This document shows positions 32,898 to 44,372 of a stretch of DNA of 64,000 bases, one piece after another. This stretch comes from Owenia fusiformis (taxonomy: Eukaryota; Annelida; Polychaeta; Sabellida; Oweniidae), in the NCBI GenBank assembly GCA_903813345.2, contig CAIIXF020000006.1, positions 18,731,936 to 18,795,935 on the forward strand, read 5' to 3'. Position 1 is the first letter of the stretch, and each line of letters opens with the position of its first letter. Both the position numbers and the translations under genes were made by a program. The notes under the pieces were generated by a model that did no database searches, was not told the origin of the DNA, and worked only from the letters and a program-made list of their open reading frames with translations.

Positions 32898-34109
32898 ATT
32901 GATCTATTCTCAACCAGAGTCTTTATTTGGTGTGAATTGTCATAGCATAATTACTACACTTATGGGACACTCTGTATATGTTGGGCACGGGTAGAAAAAT
33001 AAAAATGTTACAGATGGGAATATATTTTCAAAATACATTAAGAGAAAAGTACGTGTGCATGTAATATTTCGACCCCCGGTGATTACTCATTCGGCCAACT
33101 ATTATAAGCAGTACAAATGGGAGAACTAATCCATGGAGGACTTAAATTCTACACGTTTTATACGTACAAGTTTCTAAAAAGCGTGTAGCCTAACCTCCCT
33201 GATATTGATATAAAAATACATCAACAAGATGATACATACACTGTAGGTGGTAAAACCTACATTAGAATTTTCGTTTGAAAACATATTCAAAATTATAACT
33301 CCTCTGAAGTTATTTACGGTGTAAGTCTTTGTAACATTTCAAAAATGTATCTTTTCTCTCCGAACGCCTTGATGAAAACTTGTTTAAATTATCAATATAT
33401 TCAGCCATTTTTATACTTGAAACGATAATAATCGGTTTCGGAAAATCTCATATATTTCAAAGTGCGTCATTGTTCGATAACCATCTTCAACAAACGGAAT
33501 ATTTGTTTCAAAGAACTGTAATAAAACTCTTAATTAATGCTACTTATACCCGGTTCATATGTTGATAATTGACAGGTGGAGTAATATTAGCTTTTGTTCT
33601 GGGGATAAAGGCTTTAAATTACACGTCTGTGACCGGATCAAATCGACAAAATGGCTATAATTTTATCTGACATTTTTATCTTATCGTACAAATCTATGCA
33701 CAATTAGTCAAGTATAATACCGGGTGTATTCCGGTGAGAGATAAGTCAGGAAATGGTTTCGGAAGGATTCTTACAATAATAACCGTTGTTAAAGTGCTAT
33801 ATATTCATGCAGTACAATGCAGGTTGCACCAATCGGTGACATAATTGCATCAATTACAATGTATTACCACGTGTTTTAGTATATATTTGATGATTGGCAT
33901 TATGTATTTGATAACATGAAACTCTTGTACCGTACTAATTAGACCTCATTCTCAACTATATCATGCTTTTCTTCCAAACGCGAAGGTATATACTTGGTGT
34001 TAGCTTTCTGAATTGAAGATACACCTTTTTATAGAGGAGACAGCGATTGAGACTTGCATGTCTGATTAATCATATGCATCATATCACATGAGACGAATGC
34101 GACCTAACC
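32898..34109. other. No gene seen
   Basis: A 61-residue frame at 33380..33565 begins with a hydrophobic stretch but has no other support. No repeat recognised. Confidence 0.35.
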
Positions 34110-34620
34110 GTCAACTCAAAGCAACTCAACCAAGACAACTTATCCCAAGGACAACTTATCCGATAACTTATCTCCTAAACAACTCATCTAAGATACCTCA
34201 TCCCCATGGTAACTTAATCAATCTTGAAGGTGATTCATATGCAGGACAACTCATTCAAGATAACTCATCCCAAAACCCTAGGGCAACCCATTCAAGAAAA
34301 TTCAGCTCAAAATCCTAGGGCAACTCATCCAAGATTATTCATTCCAAAACACTAGGGCAATTCATTCAAGACGAATAACTTATTCCGGTGTGAAAGAAAT
34401 GATGGTCCTCTGGGGATTATGGTCCCCTTTCTAAACGGCCCTTGCTGGCCCTGATTGTGTATAAGATAATAAGGGAAAGAGTTGTATTTAGGTCACCATA
34501 TACATCAATGGAGAGTAGGACCATAATTTGATAGGACCTCCTACCCTTTTACACCGGTACAACTCATCCAAGATAACTTATCCCCATGACAACTCGTTCT
34601 TGAATTCATCTCCAGGATAG
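34110..34620. repeat. Degenerate array of AACTCATCCAAGAT-type units, interrupted by a MITE
   Basis: Roughly 14- to 30-base units around CAACTCATCCAAGA and TCCCAAAACCCTAGGGCAA run from about 34110 to 34384 and resume at 34558..34620 after the MITE. The 76-residue frame at 34088..34318 is a product of this repeat. Confidence 0.6.
34385..34557. mobile_element. ~173-bp MITE with CCGGTGTGAAAG termini, copy 1
   Basis: Begins CCGGTGTGAAAGAAATGATG and ends CTTTTACACCGG; inside, ATGGTCC on the left pairs with GGACCAT near 34519. About 90 percent identical by eye to the copy at 44199..44371. Sits inside the short-repeat array, so the target duplication cannot be told from the repeat. Confidence 0.75.
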
Positions 34621-35267
34621 ATGTAAAAGAATCTTTATTTTAGACGCATATATTTGACCTTGACCTAACATTCGCGCATTTTTTATTTAGGGCGTTCCCA
34701 GAGATATATCCCAGAGAGAGTTCCTGCTGTCAGTTGGTTTCAGCTCATGTTGGTCATCCAAATTCCTGATGAAACTGCATGTAGTGAAACCGGGATGTGA
34801 TCTTAAGACTATATGAGAAAAATTGAATTCAAATCTCGGTATTGGAGCTTGGGTGTCGTACGAGAAGATATACAGTTGAGAGTTGGTAGATTAACTAGAC
34901 TAATCTGATAAGGAGGTCCGGTGCATCATGATAAACCATGACATTCATTTTTTTTAGTTATGATATGTCATAATATAGCTTTTTATATTTTTTGCTCCAC
35001 AAAGAGAGCCCAGATTTGAGATCATTCATTCACCTTAGATTTGAGATCATTCACCTGAGCTTGCATTTCATATTGTTAGGGGTAATTAATATAATTTAGA
35101 GTTTACACCTGTACCTGTGTTAATATCGAATGACAGTGACAATAGCATGTTTATTAGGAAATATATGGACGTTTGTTTGTTACATGCAGTGTCGTCATTA
35201 ACGCCCTTTTCCGACGTAGACTAGGCGGTCAGAGATCAGATTTAGCACCTGACCGGCAGAAGTTGCA
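34621..35267. other. No gene seen
   Basis: Contains CATCATGATAAACCATGACA at 34924..34945, a piece of the repeat at 48946..49143. Otherwise unique. Confidence 0.4.
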
Positions 35268-35270
35268 TAG

Positions 35271-37405
35271 TCACGCGGTAGTATCTCTTCGGGACGTATC
35301 GAAACCACTCCGTCCCGAAAAACCGTTAATTTGAATTTAAAACCTACCCCAGTGTTTGAAAATCAAGGATTGTTAGTCTCACACTTCACCGTTTTTCTTC
35401 AAACTTGTTCCGTACAAAGCTTCACAGAAATACCTTTCCGTCAATACATTGTTTTCGTGTACAAAGTACCTCGTTTTAGCGGCGTTTTGGTCCCCGGCTG
35501 TGAGATAAAGCAAATTTTCATAACTTTCAACTGTAAGTCAAGTTATCTCGCCAGTCTTTTACCCATTCTCGCTCATAATTTCAAAATGGACTCCCATTAC
35601 AACCTTCCATCGCTACGTCTTGATTTTTGGGCATCAAACGCAGCAGTTTCTAAATCATCCACACATCTCTTCAAATTTGACCAATACGTCCCGTCATCTT
35701 CCACTACGCCCCGCCGAGTCTATCACTATACACGTAGAGTTGCATTCTAAAACAATTTGTCCATCGATGTGTCCGTTTGTAGGTTGCCATTGTCGATTCT
35801 AAATACCAATCGGATTGTGTTTTAAGATTTACCCATTCTTGTCCATTTTCAATAAACCTATAATAGGGTGGTCCAAAATCTCCCTAAAATTTAGATTTCC
35901 CGATATTGCAATATAAAGATTTTAATTACTGAACAATTGAAAATATTTTTAAGAAACGTTTAAAGTGCCCTATCCTTGAAAAAATGTTAAAATGCGAAAG
36001 GATGAGTGATGTCAATTATATTATTTTCAGCATAACGTTAGAAACATGTATCATTTTATATGGTACACGTTTCATAATGTAATCCAATGGAATCATACAG
36101 AAGAAAGGTTGACACACAACAGTTAAAAAATCTTTATATTACATTATCAGACCAAGTCAGTAGATGTTGTTTATATACCAATTAGTGTTGTATGATGATG
36201 CATTCTTTATATGAATCTAGAAATGTTTTTGTGCCAATATTGCTCAATTTTGATAACATTTCCGTTATTTTGAAATTAAGCGTGGCAAAGTTTCCCGACG
36301 GATTTAGCTAAAAAAAATTGGTGCCTGTAGGGTTATTGAAAATCATACATGATGAAGAAAAAATACATATCCTGAAATACAACAGTTTAATTTTGAGTTA
36401 TAAAACATTTATGAAAACGGCATATTTGTCAAAATTACCAAAACTTCAAGTGAGACGCGTGGCAAAATTTCCCAGGGGTCTAGAGTGGAAATATTTGTAC
36501 CAAGAGTCAATTTGTAACTAGAATCTATCAGATGACAGATTTTTGGAAAATTTTGCAGATTTGGACAACCCTAACCTATAACTTTGTTGAACCTGAAGAA
36601 ACGTATCAACTTTTTGTTAAATAAAGATAGCAAATTCAGCTGTCTACTGTACCTAACTTGTACTTTTTGCTAGTTCTCAGATTGATGGATATTCTGTCGT
36701 ATGACATGCGACAAACATATCAATTCTCATGGGTTTACATGGGAATGTCGATTTTCAAAAATTCATCAGATTTATCATCCATTTCCGATCTATTGTAATT
36801 GAGGAAAAACATCAAGAAAATTTGGAGGTATTGGGAATAAAGTCAAGTTATATTTCCGTCAATTTTATAAATATTTCCCCCGCAGGTTATGTAGATAAAA
36901 ATTACACAACGATGAACAAAATGTTTTAGAATACAACTCCACGTTTGTAGTCATAAACTCGGCGGGGCGTAGTGGAAGGTGACGGGACGTATTGGTCAAA
37001 TTTTAAGAGATGTGTGGATGATTTAGAAATTGCTGCGTTTGATGCCCAAAAATCAAAACGTAGCGATGGAAGGTTGTAATGGGAGTCCATTCTGAAATTA
37101 TGAGCGAGAATGGGTAAAAGACTGGCGAGATAACTTGACTTACAGTTGAAAGTTATGAAAATTTGCTTTATCTCACAGCTGGGGACCAAAACGCCGCTAA
37201 AACGAGGTACTTTGTACACAAAAACAATGTATCGACTGAAAGGTATTTCTGTGAAGCTTTGTACGGAACAAGTTTGAAGAAAAACGGTGAAGTGTGAGAC
37301 TCACAATCCTTGATTTTCAAACACTGGGGTAGGTTTTAAATTCAAATTAACGGTTTTTCGGGACGGAGTGGTTTCGATACGTCCCGAAGAGATACTACCG
37401 CGTGA
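35271..37405. mobile_element. 2.1-kb long terminal-inverted-repeat element
   Basis: Starts TCACGCGGTAGTATCTCTTC and ends GAAGAGATACTACCGCGTGA; TAG lies on both sides (35268..35270 and 37406..37408). The arms, 35271..35757 and about 36920..37405, are nearly identical over ~485 bases. Each arm carries an open frame directed inward: 139 residues at 35331..35750 (+) and 97 residues at 36926..37219 (-), the same sequence with a few replacements. The frame has no recognised domain. The ~1160-bp interior is unique and AT-rich. No transposase seen. Confidence 0.8.
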
Positions 37406-37530
37406 TAGTTACCCATAATATTGCCCGTCTTTTTAACAAGTATATTTGTCGTGTGTCGTTTTCTTCACGTGTTGGGATCGAACGGTCTGTCCACCGTGTG
37501 AAAGCATGCTATTTTTCATAAAAAGACTAA

Positions 37531-37914
37531 GCTTGTATTCGCGAATGCAAATAGCGGCTACCGGCTACCGGGTTGATTGTACATAATTTGATGGCAAACT
37601 CATTTAAATATGAATAGTACCTGGCGTGCGTCCCATTCGTTGCCAGCTCTCGCCCAAGACCCAGTAACTGAGCTAAATAACAATCTAATCTGGTATTAAA
37701 GCAGCAACTAACACCGACTATCGAGGTGTTCGGAATCGTAAATAGCGGAAATACACCTGGCGCATGTGCATAGACACAAAACACATTTTAAGTTTGTTTG
37801 ATCATGTGACAATGGCATAAAAGTCACGAGATCACTGTTAGTCGACAAACAGGTTGTTCGATATATTGCAACTTCAAACTGACGGACTAATTAATGCTAT
37901 TTGCGAATACAAGC
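37531..37914. mobile_element. Small element with 19-bp inverted ends
   Basis: GCTTGTATTCGC and AAATAGC (37531..37555, with six extra bases GAATGC between) match inverted GCTATTTGCGAATACAAGC at 37896..37914. The interior is unique. No target duplication seen. Confidence 0.45.
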
Positions 37915-38639
37915 GAAGAAAACTTCACAAATGGTTTTTAACGCAAACAGCATATTGAGGGGTTGTATTGTGGTTATCCACAAAAAGTAGTGGTTGGGTT
38001 AATGTGTATCTGGAAATGTAAAGTAATTGATAAGTAATTCCTGGAATCTCATTCACGCTTTAATCATAAATTCACTATAGTTTTGCCAAGGGACTGTTTT
38101 CGAAAATGTCAAAGATTTTATGAGTATTGTCTACATGATAATATAAAAGACCGTAAAGCACAATATTTCAATTCAAATTGAATGTGTGTTCCATGGCTTT
38201 TCTTGTTTGAAAACCGATTGGGAATAGGCATATATAGACTTATGGTTGCTATAGTAACCAAAACAACGAAATGCGGGGCAGATTTGTTTACGTCACAAAT
38301 TTTCAAAGTATATTAAATCTTTCTTGTAGCATTATATATTATTTACTTTCCAGGTATATTGTTTCCACAAATACAATTCATAAAACAGTCTTAAAGTCCC
38401 ATTTTTATGAAAATATGCTAAACACAATGTCCATCTTTAGCTACACAATTCTCATGCCTGGCCACCCATTCTCTGAACACACTTTCAAAGCCATTCTTGT
38501 TCATTTCAAGAAGTCTGATTAAGACGTGTTATCTGATTTCATCTGTTCTTGCAAATTCATTTCCCCTCAAGTCACGCAAATATATTAATATGTGCGAGTA
38601 GTATTTGTGAACTACTGAAGGGCGTACAGGGCGACTCTT
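37915..38639. other. No gene seen
   Basis: AT-rich, nothing recognised. Confidence 0.35.
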
Positions 38640-38727
38640 TACACGTTGCTAGAGTATCCGCGTATATTGAGTATGACCGGTTCTAAGCTTACGAGTGTGA
38701 CCGTATTTCTGTTCCTATAAACAGACG
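38640..38727 (+). pseudogene. Plus-strand copy of the segment coded at 39420..39573
   Basis: On the plus strand ARVSAYIEYDRF, stop, AYECDRISVPINRR, ending at a GTGAGT donor at 38728. It matches the minus-strand frame below (TRVSTYMEYDRFFGYEYD); 36 aligned bases starting CTAGAGTATCCGCG differ at only three positions. The in-frame stop suggests it is not functional, although it could be a 5' UTR exon. Confidence 0.45.
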
Positions 38728-39404
38728 AGGTGAGTACTTGCTTTTTATGAACACTTTCGAACGTTTTCTTTTTATCCTACTTGGTCAATGAATGATACTT
38801 GGTATACTTATAATGCCAGGCATATCACAAGGGGCCTTAATCAAGAGAAAACGTATTAATATTAGATTGAAGCCGTAAAATCCTAGTTTCCAGCATCTTT
38901 GATCAGTTTTTGTGTAACACAACGCAACTCCGAAGATGTATAATATATAGCTAGATCTACGAATTAGTCATAAATATTTTGAATAATTTAGCCTGCTCTG
39001 TCCAAATATGATACATCTTTGAATTTTTGAGAATACGAATGTCACTGGTGCCCCATTATTGGAGAATACGGTTGTGAAATGTCTTCCATGACATTTCACA
39101 AGCGTATCCTCTGGGAAAAGATAAATCCTTCTCTTGCTCACTCTACGGGGGATCATATAAACTGAGATTTGGAGATCTTGCTCAGGTTAGCCATAAAAAG
39201 GTTTGGGATTTGTTTTTTTCTACTGTGATATTAATGATTTGGCTCTAAGGCGAGAAATCTGTACTTTCTGATTGATATTCCATTATGAACAGTTACATTG
39301 CTCAAATAGCTCATGTTTAACATTTCTTTGTTACATTACTATTAAATACAGCATAAACTATATTCAACAAACACAATTTCAAAAAGGATAATATAGAAGT
39401 TAAC
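38728..39404. other. No gene seen
   Basis: Spacer between the two facing copies; nothing recognised. Confidence 0.35.
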
Positions 39405-39405
39405 C

Positions 39406-39411
39406 TTTATT
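39406..39411 (-). terminator. Candidate poly(A) signal AATAAA (minus strand)
   Basis: TTTATT on the plus strand, 9 bases past the TAA at 39420..39422 of the minus-strand frame. Confidence 0.35.
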
Positions 39412-39419
39412 TTCCATTT

Positions 39420-39573
39420 TTAAGCAGCTGTGCCTCTCATGACTTTCCAAAACAGGTCATATTCGTAGCCAAAGAACCGGTCATACTCCATATACGTGGA
39501 AACTCTAGTAGCCCGTGCTTTAGCAATAAATGAGTCAACAGCAATGGACACGCCTTGAACTACCTCTGTCCTT
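39420..39573 (-). CDS. Candidate terminal exon of an unrecognised minus-strand gene
   Basis: Open frame ending in TAA and AATAAA. From about 39565 it reads EVVQGVSIAVDSFIAKARAT, then RVSTYMEYDRFFGYEYDLFW and KVMRGTAA. The composition (balanced, aromatic, helical) is protein-like, and a diverged copy lies at 38640..38727. I do not recognise the family. Possible acceptors are ACTATAG (exon from 39572) or GGACAG (exon from 39562); the latter would match in phase the exon at 50084..50159. The pyrimidine tract is poor. The 5' boundary coincides with the start of the 525-bp tandem duplication. It could instead be part of a repeat family. Confidence 0.38.
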
Positions 39574-40623
39574 GATCTATAGTTTGCCGTGAGGATTATC
39601 AAATAATGAGATTAAACTTAACACCAACCCTTCTGTATCAAACAGTTTATTTCAAATTTAACAAGTAATAAAACACTATTCGCAGGATAACCTTCATTTT
39701 ATCTTGTTTGCCAAACTCCTCTAATAACGATTTTCTAAAATGGGTGGGAGTGTTTGAAATAGGTCCGATTCGAAGTTCCAATAACGACATGAATAAAATA
39801 CAAAATCAGATATTAAACAATTGAGTCGCTCTTTACTTTATTGACCATGATTCATTTACACCGTATTAGCTTTCGTTGAAACTGTTAAGAACATCAGTTA
39901 TTTAATACCATTCATCAATTTCAAAATAAAATCGGTCGTTTTGGAATGAAATGATGCAAACGAACTTCAGAAAACAGTTGTAAGTTTAGGAAATTCCTAG
40001 CTTTAATCACCGGACTTTCTACAGATCACGTAAGTAAAGATTGATTTTAAAAATCCCAAAGTAACGCCAAGCATCCTTTTTTTAATTCTAATTGTGGCGA
40101 TCTATAGTTTGCCGTGAGGATTATCAAATAATGAGATTAAACTTAACACCAACCCTTCTGTATCAAACAGTTTATTTCAAATTTAACAAGTAATAAAACA
40201 CTATTCGCAGGATAACCTTCATTTTATCTTGTTTGCCAAACTCCTCTAATAACGATTTTCTAAAATGGGTGGGAGTGTTTGAAATAGGTCCGATTCGAAG
40301 TTCCAATAACGACATGAATAAAATACAAAATCAGATATTAAACAATTGAGTCGCTCTTTACTTTATTGACCATGATTCATTTACACCGTATTAGCTTTCG
40401 TTGAAACTGTTAAGAACATCAGTTATTTAATACCATTCATCAATTTCAAAATAAAATCGGTCGTTTTGGAATGAAATGATGCAAACGAACTTCAGAAAAC
40501 AGTTGTAAGTTTAGGAAATTCCTAGCTTTAATCACCGGACTTTCTACAGATCACGTAAGTAAAGATTGATTTTAAAAATCCCAAAGTAACGCCAAGCATC
40601 CTTTTTTTAATTCTAATTGTGGC
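39574..40623. repeat. Perfect-looking 525-bp tandem duplication
   Basis: GATCTATAGTTTGCCGTGAG at 39574 recurs at 40099; the copies 39574..40098 and 40099..40623 look identical wherever I compared them. AT-rich, non-coding. Either a very recent duplication or an assembly artefact. Confidence 0.85.
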
Positions 40624-41553
40624 TCGGTCTTAACAAGACATTATGAGCCAATTTTACAGTTTATATACATATTGGCGTTCGTTATCATTACCCGGTCTGT
40701 TATTTTCAGTTTTGGTGAATCAATAAATAACCTGAAGAAACAGGACAAATCTCAGATCTATAATAAGTCATTATTCGTCTTCTTGGATTTAAAGGTTTGT
40801 TAATCTTTGTAACTAACATTTGATTAAGTAATTGTATCTCAAGAAAGTTGTGGAATCTATAATGTTAGATCAACACTTGGAAGTGTTAAATTGAATAAGT
40901 ATTGTTTTCATCATGGTTGACATATCCAACTGTTATATACACAATGCATTACATTGCATATTTCACCTCGATATCGTCTAATGTGTCATCCTCATATCGT
41001 GTTCCTTATTCGTTCATGGTATCGTGTTGAACTTGAAAACCATCGTATCGATTATCCCATACCCATTTATTACATACGGCCCATCCATGTTGTGTTTCAT
41101 CTTTTTATCCCCCTCCAAGTAACAGGTTTTAGCAAGTTGTTCGAAAGGACTTTTGAGGGAAATGTATACAACAGCTGTTTATTAAAAATTGTCTGACATC
41201 AGAGATTGCGCGTTGTTATAAGCTAGAACCTTCCACTAAAATATACCCTTTGCATTCGTTCGACTTCGTGACAGAATTCTAGGAACTGATAGAAGGCTGT
41301 CACCAATTCCGATCTTTCCGTTTTTAAAACAGAAATGAACTGATAGAAGACCATGACTTGGCCGTGGTGACCGTGGTGGCCTCACATGATGTGGGAGGAC
41401 GGGGCGTGTATAGTGATATATAATAGTTTTATGCAAATGAAACCCCCTTTCTGTACTGCTAGTGACGTCAGTTCCAAGAAGTTAGGCAATCATGACATGA
41501 AACGTGATAAGATGTTATTTATACAGGCTTGTGCAAAGCACAGAAAATTGGTC
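40624..41553. other. No gene seen
   Basis: GAACTGATAGAAG occurs twice (about 41286 and 41337). Overlapping open frames on both strands have no recognised similarity. Confidence 0.35.
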
Positions 41554-41622
41554 ATTCTGTCTACAACGCGTGAAATAAGGAAAAAAGAAAAATCGTACCT
41601 TCGACGTTCCGACATTTTGTTA
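41554..41622. repeat. Dispersed ~60-bp repeat, copy 2
   Basis: Matches 23801..23862 (ATTCTGTCTACAACGCGTGA to GTTCCGACATTTTGTT). It lies in overlapping frames on both strands, a 118-residue frame at 41386..41742 (+) and a 114-residue frame at 41490..41834 (-); neither has a recognised domain. Confidence 0.6.
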
Positions 41623-41742
41623 CCAAGACGAACCGTTTCGGTAACCAGCGTAATCGAGCGGATCGCCAGTGCTATTGAGGGATGGTTTCGGAACGCATTT
41701 ACATCACATCCATTAAAGATGTTCAATGCTTTAAGAACATAA

Positions 41743-44198
41743 TAAATTACGGTTAGATAATGTAACAGAATAAAGCGATTCGCTACGAATAGAGTGAATA
41801 ATACCCATTGCCCGGCCCCAATGTCTTTCATCAAAGTAAACCATTCTGATCATTACTCATGTACCATGATACGATAGCAGTTTCTCTTTTATTCCATTTG
41901 CAACAATATTGAGAATTGAAACTTTAAATAAGTCAGGATATTTGAAGCGGAATACTTCATTACTTACTATGTCCTAAATCAGTTCAGACCAAAAAGGTCT
42001 AGGTGTATCCTGATAAATCTAAAATGAGTTTTGCGGTTTTACGTCGGAAAACAAACAGTGATTTAGGCAAACAATATTGGGATAGAAGTGGTTCTTAACC
42101 TGTGACTAAAAAAAAAATATATTGAATAAAGTGGCAACAATGCGCTTGTTGATTCAACGACACTTGCAAATTCACGCAATGCCTTTGATCCAAATCGAAT
42201 TGAAGATCAAGAGCAGCTAAAGTCGCCTTGAAGCCGTGATTTTATATGTTTACTCCCCGGGGGGTTTACTCAAGACAAATAAACAAATATGTTGACAACA
42301 AATCTTGAAATATCTGCTTAATTCTACAAAATTCGAAATGTTGGGAGAGCAAGAGCTCGTGACACACTGTGGTCCATAATTCAATTTGAATCAGTTGGTA
42401 AAAACGTCGTATATCTCGAATGGTGATGCCAACCTCTTACGAAGGATAGAAAGCTCATTTTACACTTCTTCTACGGGTAATGCCTAATCCTACGACAGCG
42501 AAGGAGCGGATATCGTAGCAGCCGAGAAGGCCCGGAGAGAAGGTCAGTCGATTTCGTCAGTTTACTTACTTGGGTTTTGGACGAACAAGGAATTGCCCTG
42601 AAAACTAGAGGCTAGAGGTCATTACTCCATTATATGTTCTTGAAAAGGGTGCGGTATTGTACAACGTACCCCTCTATAAGTTTGGCAACCTAATGTCCCC
42701 CTTTGGGTCGCTTACCAAGGCTTGTTCTATGTTTGCTGATTAAGATTTGTCATCTGAACTTTTGTAATTTAGCGACAAAATTAAGATTGAAACAACAGAT
42801 TTTGATGAAGACTTCAGGTGGCGAAACTTACGGAGGTGAGTGTATATAATGTGATGATATCCAAAAGTTGCAAAGACCTTCGGCACAAATACCAACATTG
42901 AACGGCACCAGATAGTAACGCAGATGCGAGTAGGTAGTTAACAGATTCACCACCAGGTGGCTCGTTCGGGTCAGATAGCATGGCGGGTATAGTAGAAAGT
43001 TCCCTTTAAGTTAAATTACATCTATTTGCGTGGTTCAATTTTCATATAACCCTTATGTATCTAATAGTTATGCAAATTAAAATATGTCCAGTAAAAGAAA
43101 ATGTTATCTGTCCAATACAAGAAAAAATAATTCACTTTTTGTGATTTTCTAACATGGGGTCTATGGGGAATCAACCCGAACAAGAAGTCACATTTTCAAA
43201 AAAAATTAAATTTTCAAAGTTGATAGACAATTTTCGAAACCATATTTCTAGATGTACATTGACATCGCTTTGACTGAATTTTAAATATTAATGACGTAAA
43301 TCAAGATTATTTCTACTCGCATGTAGTCTATTAACCACCCTCTTCAAAATTCGAGTCCACACGAACTAACACATGTTTCGAGGCTCGAGCTTAATATGGT
43401 AATGTCATAACAGTTTCGCCTGGAGCCAGAAACTTTTATTTTCATCACATTCTTAAATTAGCAATTTATATTCATATAGAAAATGTTGACACGATTTTCA
43501 TTTGGACATGTACTGCATCACATATAACGATAACTTCGTTTACGTCCGTTTCGTGATATCCAAATAATATGGAAAAAAGTGAAATGATTAGCAGCAAGTG
43601 ATGCTTACACGATATCATAGACTACAATAGCTTAATATTTATAGCTAATAATTCATTGTCTATGTATAGTTGGATTAAGATCGAATTACTGAAAACAGAC
43701 AAAAGTCTATGAAACAGGGTAAGTGAATCATTTGCACGTTTTTATGTGTCTAGCATAACATGTATCAATAACATTGCAATTTATATTTCTTTTAAGCCGG
43801 CTGTGATACCCCCCCCCCCACTCCCCTCCTTACGCCTCACAGTCAATTGAACTTGAACGGGGTAGTAAAAATTAATGCAAAATATAATCGATGTAACAAT
43901 TCCACATCCACCGCCCTTCATGCATGTTATCATATAAACGAAGATGTGAAATTAAACTACAAAAAAGGCTATGCCGATTTTCTCGAGATCTCATTTAATC
44001 GCTGAGCATTCTAATCTTTATGTGAATTTGACCTTTTATTTGGAAATCAAATATGTTCACTTCAAAAAACGCCTAACCCTCCTCCTTGTAAAGGCGATTT
44101 GACTGCCTATAATATAATTTTAAATAATGTGGGATCGCCACTAAGAATTTGCAATTTAGAAACTTCAATTGAACGACCGCTGTTCAGAAATCAGATAG
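41743..44198. other. No gene seen
   Basis: AT-rich. A GTGAGT donor-like site at 42836 follows a short purine-rich stretch, and a GTAAGT lies near 43714; neither has a clear partner. C run near 43809..43819. Confidence 0.3.
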
Positions 44199-44372
44199 CC
44201 GGTGTGAAAGAAATAATGGTCCCCCAGGGATTATGGTCCCCTTTCTTAATGGCCCTTACTGGCCCTGATTGCGTATAAAATAATGAGGGAAAGAGTTGTA
44301 TTGAGGTCACCATATAAATCAATTTAGAGTAGGACCATAATTTGATAGGACCTCCTACCCTTTTACACCTGG
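44199..44372. mobile_element. ~174-bp MITE with CCGGTGTGAAAG termini, copy 2
   Basis: CCGGTGTGAAAGAAATAATG at the left, CTTTTACACCTGG at the right; flanked by TCAGATA on both sides (about 44191..44197 and 44373..44379), possibly 8 bases with one mismatch. An 8-bp duplication is typical of hAT elements; the superfamily is inference. Partner of 34385..34557. Confidence 0.78.
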
